Below, in pieces: positions 39,240 through 48,079 of a stretch of DNA of 56,441 nt; the first letter of the stretch is position 1, and the number at the start of each line of letters is the position of its first letter. Both the position numbers and the translations under genes were made by a program. This stretch comes from Myxococcales bacterium (lineage in GTDB: Bacteria; Myxococcota_A; UBA796; GCA-2862545), in NCBI GenBank assembly GCA_019634415.1, contig JAHQVJ010000182.1, forward strand, positions 1 through 56,441, written 5' to 3'. The notes beneath the pieces were generated by a model. That model was not told where the DNA came from and ran no database searches. It saw only the letters and a list, made by a program, of their open reading frames with translations.

Positions 39240-41690
39240 ATGGATGAGTCTCGCTGGCAGCAGCTGGTCGAGGTCGCCAACCGCGCCCTTCAGCTGCAGG
39301 GCGAGGCACGCGCCACGCTGCTGGCCGAACACCACCGCAACCACCCCGAGCTCGCCGACGACCTCGCACGCTTCATGGCCGCCCTCACCGGCGCCGACGC
39401 CTTCGCCGCAGAGGTGGCCCAGCAGATGGACGAGCCGCTGCTCGACCCCTGCCTCGACATCGGCACCGTGCTGGGCCACTGGCGGGTGGAGCGACTGCTC
39501 GGCTGGGGCGGCATGGGCGTCGTGTACCTGGCCCAGCGGGCCGACGATCTGTTCGAGCAGCGCGTGGCCATCAAGGTCCTCGCAAGCACACTGCAGACGT
39601 CCGCGGACCGGGAGCGATTCCACACGGAGCGACAACTGCTCGCCCGCCTGGAGCACCCCGCCATCGCGCGCCTCATCGACGGCGGCGTCTCCGAGGAAGA
39701 CCACCCCTACTACGTCCTCGAGTACGTGGACGGGCAGCCCGTGGACACCTTCGCCGCCCGCGCCACCCTCGACGAGGTCCTCGACGTCTTCGAGCACATC
39801 TGCGACGCCGTCGCCTATGCCCACGCCCACCTCGTGGTGCACTGCGATCTCAAGCCGGCCAACGTGCTGGTGTCGGCGAGCGGCCAGGCCAAGCTGCTCG
39901 ACTTCGGCATCGCGCGCTCCATGGAGTCCGCCTCCCTCGAGCGCGACCCCAACGCCTACCTGAACACCCCCGTCACCCGGAACTACGCCGCGCCCGAGCT
40001 GCTCATGGGCGCAGACGTGGACACCCGTGCAGATGTGTACAGCCTGGGGGTGTTGCTCTATCGGCTGCTCGCAGGTCGGCAGCCCTACGCCCTGTCCATC
40101 GACCAGGTGCTCGCCGTGCAGCAGGGCGAGTCACAGCCCCGCGTGCCTGAACTACCCCATGCCACCCACGCCCTCCCCGCCATCCGCCTCGCCGAGCTGC
40201 GGGCCATCGTCGCGCGGGCCACGCGGCCGGTCCGCGCGGCGCGAACGCCCAGCGTGCAGCACCTGGTGGAGCAGCTGAGGCAGGTGCGGTCCGGATCGGG
40301 GCTCGAAGAGCCGCCTCCCGGCATTCGCGCCTACCGCCTCCGACGTGCCGCACGACGCAACCTCGCAGCCACGGCCCTCGCCGTCTCCACGGTGGTGTTC
40401 GCCGCGCTCCTGGTGGTCGGCCTGAGCATCGGGCTCGTGGTGACCCGGGCCGAGAGCCGCCGCGCCAACCTGGCCCAGCAAGACCACGAGCAGGTGCTGG
40501 CCTTCCTCGTGCGAGTGTTCGCCGAGACGGATCCGTCACAGCAGCTGCTAGACCCCCACCTGAGCGACTCCATCCAGCCGCTCACAGCGAAGGAGCTGGT
40601 GGAGCGAGCGGCCCATGATCTAGGCACGGCCGACCTGGGCAGCCCGTCGGCGACAGCCCTCCTACGCCTGACCGTCGGTGAGATCGCCAGTGACGTGGGC
40701 GCCCACGCCACGGCACGAGGTCTCCTGCAGCGCGCCGTGGAGGACACCACCGACGCGGCCCAGCGGGGGCGAGCGCTCGCTCGTCTCGGAGCCACCGAGG
40801 CCTACCTGTCCACCGACCATGGGCGATCCGTCGAGCTGCTGGAGGCGGCGGTCGCCGCCTGCGACGAAGCCAAGGACGTCGTCTGCTCGGTGACGGCGCT
40901 TCGAACAGCGGCGATGGCGGGCCAAGATCTGGACCAGAAGCGCGACGCCTACCAACGTGCACTGAAACGGCTCCGCGGCGACCGTGAGGCCTTCGATGAG
41001 CGTGCCTGGCTCGAGGCCCACCTGACCTACGGGCTGGGTCACGTCGAGCACCTTGCCGGCAACTACTCGGAGTCGAGCTCCTTGTTCCTGAGGGCTCAGG
41101 GACAGCTCGACCGGCTGGAGGATCCGCCAGCCCTGCTCGTGGCCCAGACGGGAAAGCAGGCCGCCTCGATCCTCAGGATTCGTGGCGAGACCGACGAGGC
41201 GGTGCGGCTCCTCGAGGAGTCGCGTGAGATCTTCGTCGCTCTGCTCGGAGCCGATCACCCCTCCGTAGCCGACGTGGAGGAAGGCCTCGCCCTCGCCTAC
41301 GCCAAGCTGGATCGCTACGACGAGGCCCTCCCCATGGTGCGTCACTCCTACGAGGTCCAGCGCGACCGCTTCGGAGACCACGACCAGCACACCATCACAG
41401 GTCGGACCGTGCTCGCCGAGATCCTACGAGAGGCCGGACTCCTGGCACGAGCACGCGCCGAGATCGAGGCCAACATCGTGCACGCGGCAGGGCAGCACGG
41501 TCTGGTGACCGCCACGAGGGTGGCAGCGAAGACCGCTGCGGACCAGGGAGACCAGCAGGCCGCCCTGAGCTTCGCGCGCGCCCACCTCGATGCGACCATC
41601 GAGCACCACGGGCCAGACGGTCCAATGGCAGATCGCGCCCAACGACTCCTCGAGGCGATCGCGTCAGAGACCTACTCCCGCGTAGATTAA
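39240..41690 (+). CDS. Ser/Thr protein kinase with TPR-type sensor half
   Basis: This is an 816-residue kinase. Residues 1-75 are helical. The kinase domain (about 80-345) has LLGWGGMGVVYLAQ, VAIKVLA, catalytic loop VVHCDLKPANVLV, LLDFGIAR and NYAAPELL. The catalytic loop has HCD rather than HRD, a variant common in this TPR kinase group. One membrane helix follows (about 378-405, VVFAALLVVGLSIGLVV), then about 400 residues of TPR-like helical repeats (GEIASDVGAHATARGLLQRA, LALAYAKLDRYDEALPMV) that should face the periplasm. It heads a group with the next two genes. Confidence 0.93.
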   Translation: MDESRWQQLVEVANRALQLQGEARATLLAEHHRNHPELADDLARFMAALTGADAFAAEVAQQMDEPLLDPCLDIGTVLGHWRVERLLGWGGMGVVYLAQRADDLFEQRVAIKVLASTLQTSADRERFHTERQLLARLEHPAIARLIDGGVSEEDHPYYVLEYVDGQPVDTFAARATLDEVLDVFEHICDAVAYAHAHLVVHCDLKPANVLVSASGQAKLLDFGIARSMESASLERDPNAYLNTPVTRNYAAPELLMGADVDTRADVYSLGVLLYRLLAGRQPYALSIDQVLAVQQGESQPRVPELPHATHALPAIRLAELRAIVARATRPVRAARTPSVQHLVEQLRQVRSGSGLEEPPPGIRAYRLRRAARRNLAATALAVSTVVFAALLVVGLSIGLVVTRAESRRANLAQQDHEQVLAFLVRVFAETDPSQQLLDPHLSDSIQPLTAKELVERAAHDLGTADLGSPSATALLRLTVGEIASDVGAHATARGLLQRAVEDTTDAAQRGRALARLGATEAYLSTDHGRSVELLEAAVAACDEAKDVVCSVTALRTAAMAGQDLDQKRDAYQRALKRLRGDREAFDERAWLEAHLTYGLGHVEHLAGNYSESSSLFLRAQGQLDRLEDPPALLVAQTGKQAASILRIRGETDEAVRLLEESREIFVALLGADHPSVADVEEGLALAYAKLDRYDEALPMVRHSYEVQRDRFGDHDQHTITGRTVLAEILREAGLLARARAEIEANIVHAAGQHGLVTATRVAAKTAADQGDQQAALSFARAHLDATIEHHGPDGPMADRAQRLLEAIASETYSRVD

Positions 41691-41741
41691 AACAGTCAAC
41701 TCAACCGGTTCCTGACATCTTCGAGACGAACCTCTGGTAAG

Positions 41742-42371
41742 ATGTTTCGCGTTGTGGCAAACCGACGTCCCCCCCCACGCCTCGTCGCCGTCGCGCTTCT
41801 CTTCGGAGTAGCAGCGCTCGGTGTGTGGTGGTGGAGTGGAGCCGACTCAAAGGCGCCTACTCGCTCAGAGGTGCCCGCGCAGCGCCAGGCTGGGGAGGCT
41901 TCCGCCTCGCCTGGGGCCGAGACCTCCTCCGACGACACCGAGCTGCCTCCCCTCCGCCTCGCCTGGCCGGGCGTCGATCTCGAGGAGGTGCGTCGTGCCA
42001 TGCCCGACAATCGCTACTGGTCCGACAGCGCCCCCACCGACGACCCCGCCACCCTCGCCCGTCGCGAGCAGGCCAAGGCTCGCTGGAACGACCTGTTCGG
42101 CAAAGTCCAATCCGGCACCGCCACCGAGGACCAGATCGCCGCCTTCTACGAGGAGCGGCAGCAGGTCAGCGAAGACAACGTCGCCTTCGTCCGGTACCTG
42201 CTCGAGCACCATGCCGAGGACATCCCCGAGCGGGATCAGGGCATGCTCCTGCTCGCCGCCGACATGAATCAGCGCCGACTGCAGCAGCTCCCCGACGAGC
42301 GCGACCGAGCCCTGCAGCGCAAGCGCCGACAAGATGAAGCTCGTGCGTCCAACCAAGGGGGAAGCCCATGA
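41742..42371 (+). CDS. Membrane-anchored hypothetical protein
   Basis: This is a 209-residue protein: basic start (MFRVVANRRPPPR), one membrane helix (LVAVALLFGVAALGVWWW), a Ser/Ala/Glu-rich linker, then a charged helical domain (about 90-205: PATLARREQAKARWNDLFGK, EDQIAAFYEERQQVSEDNVA). No domain is recognised; the shape (anchor, linker, helical bundle) suits a periplasmic chaperone or lipase-foldase-like role for the coupled hydrolase. Its stop overlaps the pectinacetylesterase-like gene by four bases. Confidence 0.72.
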   Translation: MFRVVANRRPPPRLVAVALLFGVAALGVWWWSGADSKAPTRSEVPAQRQAGEASASPGAETSSDDTELPPLRLAWPGVDLEEVRRAMPDNRYWSDSAPTDDPATLARREQAKARWNDLFGKVQSGTATEDQIAAFYEERQQVSEDNVAFVRYLLEHHAEDIPERDQGMLLLAADMNQRRLQQLPDERDRALQRKRRQDEARASNQGGSP

Positions 42372-43660
42372 TCACTGCCATGCTCTGGTCCGCCGGACCA
42401 GCCGTCGCCCAGGACTGGGAGCTGTTGCTCGACGTCCTGGTCGACGGTGGAAACGACTACGCCTGGGAGCAGATCGAGCTCGACGGCACCGTCTGCGGCG
42501 ATGGGTCGCAGTACAAGTTCTACGTGCACGACAGCGCCACGTCCGACAACCTGCTCTGGTACTTCGAGGGCGGGGGCGCGTGCTGGACGTGGGAGGGATG
42601 CACCGGAGCGGCCGGCGTGCTCAGCGCCGCCAACCCCAACGGCATCCCCGACGACTACATCTTCGACCTGCGGGCTCAGTTCGCCACCCCCATCGTCAAC
42701 GGGGCGGATCCAGGCATTCCGCTGCGCAGCCGCACGGACCTGCCCACCAAGGACTGGGACATCGTGTTCATGCCCTACTGCACCGGCGACGTGCACACGG
42801 GCGACTCGGTGGTGGTCTACGAGGACCCGGCGGGGGTGGAGCCCGATCTGACGTGGAACCACGCCGGTGGCTCCAACACCTTGGAGGTCATCGACTACAT
42901 GGCCGATCGGTTCCCCGACATCGGCAAGCTGCTGGTGAGTGGCTACTCCGCCGGTGGCGCGGGCACCGGTAGCAACTACTACGTGATCCGCACGGCCCTC
43001 GATCCGGCGCAGGGCTACCTGCTCAACGACTCCGGCCCGCTGTACCCGGCGCCCGATGCCACGTTCAACTCGCGGGAGCTGCACGACACGATCACCACGC
43101 AGTGGGGCGTGAGCAACCTGTTCGATCTGCTGCCCGACTCCTTCGATCCCGACGACTACGGCACCATCAACGACATGCTGTCGGTCGAGCTGCCCGACGA
43201 CCAGATCGCCTACACGGCCTACTCGAGCGACTACAACTACAGCCGCTTCTCCTACGAGTCCTTCGACGCAAGCTTGTCGCAGTCGGAGACGCTGGACCTG
43301 TGGCAAGAGGACCAGGCGCTGCTGCTCGACCAGCTCGGCGACTACGACAACACGTCGTGGCACGTGCCCTGGGAGCGGCCCATCAACGACAGCCACTGCA
43401 CCAGCATCATCACCTTCATCGGCAGCCACGCCTGCGAACAGATGGAGAAGAAGCGGCGCTGGTGGGAGTACTTCGAGTGGCCGTGGGGCCAGGACTACAA
43501 GTGCTACTCGGAGTTCGTACCCATGGAGACCTTCCTGGAGCGCTGGATCGAGGACGACGAGATCAGCCGCATCGAGGAGCCCGAGAACGGCTACAACGAC
43601 GACGACATCGGCATGTCCATCGTCGCCCCGCTGATCAACGAGGCGCTGGCCGGCATCTAG
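42368..43660 (+). CDS. Pectinacetylesterase/Notum-like secreted hydrolase
   Basis: This 430-residue exported protein (signal MITAMLWSAGPAVA) has the pectinacetylesterase-family blocks. The oxyanion loop is LLWYFEGGGACWTWEGC, the nucleophile is VSGYSAGGAGTGSNY (Ser), and a late DSHCTSI supplies the His. Family members remove acetyl or acyl groups from polysaccharides or proteins; no substrate can be assigned here. It is translationally coupled to the anchored helical protein. Its TAG stop shares four bases (CTAG) with the stop of the converging GntR gene. Confidence 0.82.
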   Translation: MITAMLWSAGPAVAQDWELLLDVLVDGGNDYAWEQIELDGTVCGDGSQYKFYVHDSATSDNLLWYFEGGGACWTWEGCTGAAGVLSAANPNGIPDDYIFDLRAQFATPIVNGADPGIPLRSRTDLPTKDWDIVFMPYCTGDVHTGDSVVVYEDPAGVEPDLTWNHAGGSNTLEVIDYMADRFPDIGKLLVSGYSAGGAGTGSNYYVIRTALDPAQGYLLNDSGPLYPAPDATFNSRELHDTITTQWGVSNLFDLLPDSFDPDDYGTINDMLSVELPDDQIAYTAYSSDYNYSRFSYESFDASLSQSETLDLWQEDQALLLDQLGDYDNTSWHVPWERPINDSHCTSIITFIGSHACEQMEKKRRWWEYFEWPWGQDYKCYSEFVPMETFLERWIEDDEISRIEEPENGYNDDDIGMSIVAPLINEALAGI

Positions 43661-44073
43661 CCCGCCTCGCGTGCGGCGCCCGACGCGGGCGTCGCACGCA
43701 GCGCATCGGCCACCTCCTGCGCCACCTCGTCGGCGGACAGGCCGCGCTGAAGCGCCGTGGACACCGCCTGGCGCAGCGCGTCGCGCGCGCCGCTCCGCGC
43801 ACGCTCGGCGCTCACCGCCGCCACCCCCTGCGCCACGAAGGTGCCCTGCCCCTGCCGGCGCACGATGAGCCCGTCGGCGGCGAGGTCGGAGTAGACCCGG
43901 CGGATGGTGATCAGGCTCACCAGCGTCTGGGCGGCCAGCTCGCGCACCGAGGGCAGTCGTGTGCCCTCGGGCAGCTGCCCCGACCGGATCAGCTCCGCGA
44001 GCTGGTCCTCGATCTGCCGGTAGAAAGGCAGGCCGCTGGTCTGGCTCAGGTGTAGCGGAAGGGGCTCGGCCAT
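43657..44073 (-). CDS. GntR-family regulator, YtrA subfamily
   Basis: This is a 138-residue repressor-type protein with a single N-terminal winged helix (LPFYRQIEDQLAELIRSGQL, PSVRELAAQTLVSLITIRRV, LIVRRQGQGTFV) and only a short helical C-terminal dimerisation tail, typical of the YtrA group, which controls ABC exporters. It is the last gene of the operon and begins within the permease stop (TGATG). The likely operator is the palindrome at 47574-47599, giving autoregulation. Confidence 0.9.
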   Translation of the reverse strand: MAEPLPLHLSQTSGLPFYRQIEDQLAELIRSGQLPEGTRLPSVRELAAQTLVSLITIRRVYSDLAADGLIVRRQGQGTFVAQGVAAVSAERARSGARDALRQAVSTALQRGLSADEVAQEVADALRATPASGAAREAG

Positions 44074-45440
44074 CAGTGACGGGCTCGTCGCAGCCAGGCG
44101 ATCGCAGCCACGACCGAGACGGCCGCACAGACCGTGGCCCCTGGCCAAAGAGCCGTCGTGCCAGCCGCACGGAAGGCATCGAGCTGGAGCTGCACGGCGT
44201 CGGGATGCCACAGCGCGTGGGTGGCCACGGCACGCGCTCCCAACGCCGGCGAGATCACGGCCCCCCACACGACCAGCACGCTCCCGACGGACCACACGAA
44301 GACACTCGTGTGCTGAACGAGTTTGGGCGCCCGCAGAAGCCAGACAGCGGGCGCTACCGCCATCGCACTGAGCACGGGCACGAGGGTCCAGCCGAGCCGG
44401 CCACCAGCAAGTCCCTCCGGGAACACACAGAGCGTCGTGACCATCACGCCTCCCACCGTGCCACCGGCCTGTACGGCGGCGAGGACACCTCGGTGCCACT
44501 GGGCCACGGGCAGCGGGTCGTAGGGCGCCGCGGCCCACCGCTGGGCGGCGCCCAGACCCGACCAGAGCAGCGTACACACGATCAGCCACATCGACAGCCC
44601 ATACAGCGCCTCGTCCAGCGCGACCAACACCACGGTCGCCACAGCGATCCCCGCCAGACCACGGGCGAACTCCCTCCGCACGCCCTCTCTGAAGAGCTGC
44701 CGCAGGGGTCCGCGCGCGGGCGTCTGTGGGGGCGGAAGCACCCCCGAAGCTGCAGGGCCACGCGAACCCACGGGCCGAGGCTGCGCGGTGAACACGACCA
44801 CTCCGCCCAGGAGGAGCACACTGCCCAGCAGCTGACCCGCCGCACCGAGCTGCTCCGCCAAGGTCATCAGCCCGAGTAGGGCGAGGCTCCACACCACCAA
44901 CACCCAGATCCAGGTCCGAGTGGTCTCCCCCTCGGGCCACGTGGTCCGGCGGGTCACCCAGTCACCCAGCCGCAAGCCTGCACAGACCCCCAGCCAGACG
45001 CTGGGGAGCCAGAGCGGCAGGAAGCCGACGAGCCCCTGTTGCCAGCCGAAGCCGGGCTGATGTCCAGTGGACAGGTACCACATCATGGCCCGGCACCCGA
45101 GCATCCCCGAGAGCAGGCCGGCCACCAGCCAGCTGGCCCCCAGGCTCGACTCCACCCAGACCCGAACGTCCGTGCGCACGGGAAGGGTGGGATGTGCAGG
45201 CCAGCCCCTCGGATAGGTTCCCAAGGCCTGTCCCGCTGGGAGCCACATGCCGACAGCCAGCATGCACGTCGTCAGCACCGCCACGATCCACCACGGCGAT
45301 TCGTGCGCCATGCTCCGGCGCCAGACCAGCCACACCATCTCGACGACCAGCCCCTGGCTCGCGGCAATGAAGAGCAGCGCGTTGTTCCGCGGCACCATCA
45401 GCCGGTGAGCATGAGCGCGAGCGTGCGTCCAGACCGTCAT
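44073..45440 (-). CDS. ABC transporter permease, about 10-12 helices
   Basis: This is a 455-residue polytopic membrane protein with hydrophobic segments throughout (NALLFIAASQGLVVEMVWLV, SSLGASWLVAGLLSGMLG, GIAVATVVLVALDEALYGLS). It has no recognisable substrate-binding motif. Its position between a coupled ABC ATPase and a YtrA-type regulator identifies it as the membrane half of the exporter. The start at 45440 overlaps the ATPase stop (ATGA) and its end overlaps the regulator start (TGATG). Confidence 0.85.
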   Translation of the reverse strand: MTVWTHARAHAHRLMVPRNNALLFIAASQGLVVEMVWLVWRRSMAHESPWWIVAVLTTCMLAVGMWLPAGQALGTYPRGWPAHPTLPVRTDVRVWVESSLGASWLVAGLLSGMLGCRAMMWYLSTGHQPGFGWQQGLVGFLPLWLPSVWLGVCAGLRLGDWVTRRTTWPEGETTRTWIWVLVVWSLALLGLMTLAEQLGAAGQLLGSVLLLGGVVVFTAQPRPVGSRGPAASGVLPPPQTPARGPLRQLFREGVRREFARGLAGIAVATVVLVALDEALYGLSMWLIVCTLLWSGLGAAQRWAAAPYDPLPVAQWHRGVLAAVQAGGTVGGVMVTTLCVFPEGLAGGRLGWTLVPVLSAMAVAPAVWLLRAPKLVQHTSVFVWSVGSVLVVWGAVISPALGARAVATHALWHPDAVQLQLDAFRAAGTTALWPGATVCAAVSVVAAIAWLRRARH

Positions 45441-46141
45441 GCGGCCCCCCACGAGAGCAACGCCTCCTCAAGGCTACGCTCCTCTCCCACCAGCTCGTCC
45501 GTCGGCCCCTGTCGCACCACCTGGCCATCGCACAGCACCAGCAGCTCGTCCGCGATGCGCTGCACGTCCGCCAACTGATGCGAGCTCACGATGACGCTCC
45601 GATCCTCGTCCGACACCACCTCGAGCACCTCGGCGAGCAGCGTGCGCCGCCCCGCGAGGTCCAGCCCCGTGCCCGGCTCGTCGAGCACCAGCAGCCGCGG
45701 GCGGAAGGCCATGGCCATCACGAGCCGCAGCCGTGTGCCCTGCCCCTTCGACAGCTCGCCCGGCCGCTTGTCCAGCGGCAGCCCGAACCGCCGCACCAAG
45801 CGCACCACCAATGCTGGGTCCCAGGTGGGGTAGTAGCCCGACAGCCTGCGCAGCAGCCGCCCGATCCGCATGTTCCACACTGGGAGATCGTCGGTCGCCC
45901 AGCCGAGATCCGATCGGACGGCCACGGGCTCTCGGAGCGGATCGAGGCCGAACACCTGCACCCGCCCCGGGTTCGGCCCCCGGAGGCCCACCAGGTGCTC
46001 GAGCAGCGTGGACTTACCGGCGCCGTTGGGCCCCACCAGACCCACCACCCTTCCCGAGCGCACCTGCCAGCTCGGTACCTGCAAGCGAAAGCCACCGAGC
46101 TGTACGTCGAGGTCTCGAACATCCACCAACGTGTGCGCCAT
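45437..46141 (-). CDS. ABC transporter ATP-binding protein
   Basis: This 234-residue ATPase has Walker A VGLVGPNGAGKSTLLEHLVG, a signature LSKGQGTRLRLVMAM, Walker B LLVLDEPGTGLDL and the switch His in VIVSSHQLADV. The signature reads LSKGQ rather than LSGGQ, which is frequent in YtrB-like and antibiotic-resistance ABC proteins. It powers the permease coupled downstream. The ATG at 46141 overlaps the lipoprotein stop by one base (TGATG). Confidence 0.94.
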   Translation of the reverse strand: MAHTLVDVRDLDVQLGGFRLQVPSWQVRSGRVVGLVGPNGAGKSTLLEHLVGLRGPNPGRVQVFGLDPLREPVAVRSDLGWATDDLPVWNMRIGRLLRRLSGYYPTWDPALVVRLVRRFGLPLDKRPGELSKGQGTRLRLVMAMAFRPRLLVLDEPGTGLDLAGRRTLLAEVLEVVSDEDRSVIVSSHQLADVQRIADELLVLCDGQVVRQGPTDELVGEERSLEEALLSWGAA

Positions 46142-47556
46142 CAACGCGTCCTCCAATCCGTGAGCACTCCGAGGTCGACCACCGAGCCACGCACCTCCGC
46201 CACCGCGGTGGTGACCCGTCGCTCTTCGCCACTCCTTCCCCGCACCTCGAGCTCCCAGCGGCCGTCCACCAGACCCTCCGCCCGGACCGCGGCATCTCCC
46301 TCGCAGGACCAACGCCGTCCCACGTACCGGTCGAGGGCGCTCGTCCGCTGCAGCCTCAGGTAGACGTTGCCACAGCGCAGATCATCGGGAAGCAGGGCGC
46401 GAACCCCTCCCTCGATGCCTCGCAGATCGAGCCACGCCACATCGACGTCGGCAGGAACCCACACGGCCTGTCCAGCTCCCTCCACCACGGCCGGAACGCC
46501 CGCCGCACAAGCCACCGTGTTCGGTTCGGTCCGGTGCCGCCACGAGTCGTGGACACCGGCGTCCACCGAGCCCCCCTCCACCGTGCGACAGGACACAACG
46601 ACGCTCAGGCACTGCTCGTCGTCCACCCCGGCGCAGCGGACCACGACAGGTCGGGTGGGAGACAGCACGAAGTCGAGCTGGGTCTCCGTGGCTGGGTGGG
46701 CGAGACCGTCGGAGCGCCAGACGAGTCCCAAGAAGTGATTCCACGACTGCTTCTGGTAGCCCGCACTCACGGCCTCGACCCACAAGACGCTGCCCATCGG
46801 CCACCAACCGTCCACCGCCAGCTCGTAGGTGCCGTCCGCGTCCGTCCAGGCAGTCCACGGGTGGCTGCGAACCTCGGCACCTGCGATGGGTCGCCCCGTG
46901 TCCGCGGCGATCACCCTCCCCATCAGCGTCTTGCGCTCGGCGACGACCACCCGCGTCAGAGTGGCCTCCTCCCCGGGGCGCTCCACCACGTCCACCTGCT
47001 CCTCCAGGAAGCGCGGATGCCGCACATGGAGCTCAGCCGCGACGCGATCGGAGTCCGATCGCAGGCGGCCGTCGGGCCCGGTGACCCCCAGAACGGTCGC
47101 CTTGTCGAGCAAGGTCACGTCAGCCACCGGCTCCCCGTGGACGTCCACCACCTCCACGATGCGTCGACGCGCACGGTACGCCTCGACCTCTCGGTAGGCG
47201 TCTGCACCGGCCCATACACAGTCATCCCAACCCGAGGTCTTCACAGATCGGAACGCGACGAGGGCAGGCCCCTCGACAGAGATGTCGAAGATCCCATCTC
47301 GATCGCTGTGCCCGACGACCTCCCACCGGGTCAGATCAGGGTCGACCAGCATCGACAATGCTGTGCTCACACCCTCGTCCTGCCGCCCGATCCGCCCGCG
47401 CAGCCGCACGGGACCCCGCGGCTTCGCCAGACACGCAGCCCGCTCGGCTGATCGTCCGATGGGCACCACAGCCACCGGATCGAGGTCCAGATCCGCAGCG
47501 GCCAGCGGCGGATCCCCCCCACAGCCAATCCACGTCAGCGCAACGAGCATCCACAT
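46141..47556 (-). CDS. Lipoprotein with carboxypeptidase-regulatory-like beta domains
   Basis: This is a 471-residue lipoprotein (lipobox LTWIGC). It has two or three beta-sandwich segments of the carboxypeptidase-regulatory-like type: VVDVHGEPVADVTLLDKATV and LMGRVIAADTGRPIAGAEVR, followed by WTDADGTYELAVDG. Six or so cysteines in the second half could form disulfides. ATG 47556 is chosen for GGAG upstream; TTG 47568 is less likely. It is first in the ABC operon and may be the transporter's external sensor or substrate. Confidence 0.78.
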   Translation of the reverse strand: MWMLVALTWIGCGGDPPLAAADLDLDPVAVVPIGRSAERAACLAKPRGPVRLRGRIGRQDEGVSTALSMLVDPDLTRWEVVGHSDRDGIFDISVEGPALVAFRSVKTSGWDDCVWAGADAYREVEAYRARRRIVEVVDVHGEPVADVTLLDKATVLGVTGPDGRLRSDSDRVAAELHVRHPRFLEEQVDVVERPGEEATLTRVVVAERKTLMGRVIAADTGRPIAGAEVRSHPWTAWTDADGTYELAVDGWWPMGSVLWVEAVSAGYQKQSWNHFLGLVWRSDGLAHPATETQLDFVLSPTRPVVVRCAGVDDEQCLSVVVSCRTVEGGSVDAGVHDSWRHRTEPNTVACAAGVPAVVEGAGQAVWVPADVDVAWLDLRGIEGGVRALLPDDLRCGNVYLRLQRTSALDRYVGRRWSCEGDAAVRAEGLVDGRWELEVRGRSGEERRVTTAVAEVRGSVVDLGVLTDWRTR

Positions 47557-47573
47557 CCGCAACTCCAATCACC

Positions 47574-47599
47574 ATGTGTGCATATCGATATACACACAT
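47574..47599. promoter_or_regulatory. 26-bp palindrome, likely GntR operator over the operon promoter
   Basis: The left arm ATGTGTGCATATC meets the right arm GATATACACACAT at a central ATCGAT; 12 of 13 base pairs are complementary (only 81/92 differ). The stretch is AT-rich in a GC-rich surround and lies 18 bases before the first start codon of the lipoprotein-ABC-GntR operon, so it would overlap the promoter. Long dyads of this type are usual GntR/YtrA operators. Confidence 0.75.
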
Positions 47600-47642
47600 A
47601 TGATCAAGAAGCGCGAGGCCGGAGACCCGACGAGGGGGGCTC

Positions 47643-48059
47643 TCAGCCGTGTAGCGCCGTCATCTCCTCCCAGGATCGGGCCACGATCTGGCGCAGCACC
47701 GCCAGGTCCACCCGCGCCAGCCTCGTGACGTACAGACAGGAGCTTCCCGTCTTGTGGGGCCCCAGCTGGCCCAGCAGCGCGTCGAAGCCATCGAAGCCCG
47801 GCATCACGTAGATCACCAGGTTGGCCTTGCGCGGCGAGAAGCCCACCTTGAAGAAGTCCCCCTCGCGGCCGCTGTCGTAGCGGTAGTGGTACTGGCCGAA
47901 GCCCACCAGCGACGCGCCCCACATCACGGGCTGCACGCCTGTGATCTCGGTCATCATCTCGCACAGCGCTCGCCCGTCGGCCTGGCGCGTGGGGTGCTCC
48001 ACGCCGTCGAGGAATGCCTGCACGCTCGCCCCTGTGGGCACCGTCTTGTTGTCGGACAC
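47643..48059 (-). CDS. DUF1801-family protein
   Basis: This 138-residue soluble protein of the DUF1801 type (an all-in-one alpha/beta fold) shows a Met-Trp-Gly core (QPVMWGASLVGFGQYHYRYD), a FFKVGFSPRKANLVIYVM strand pair and LYVTRLARVDLAVLRQIV at the end. The start is GTG 48059 with GGAGGG upstream. It lies 20 bases after the peptidase gene, so it is probably the third gene of the Ni-SOD operon. No biochemical role is established for the family. Confidence 0.85.
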   Translation of the reverse strand: MSDNKTVPTGASVQAFLDGVEHPTRQADGRALCEMMTEITGVQPVMWGASLVGFGQYHYRYDSGREGDFFKVGFSPRKANLVIYVMPGFDGFDALLGQLGPHKTGSSCLYVTRLARVDLAVLRQIVARSWEEMTALHG

Positions 48060-48079
48060 AGGCCCTCCTGAGCCCGAGT

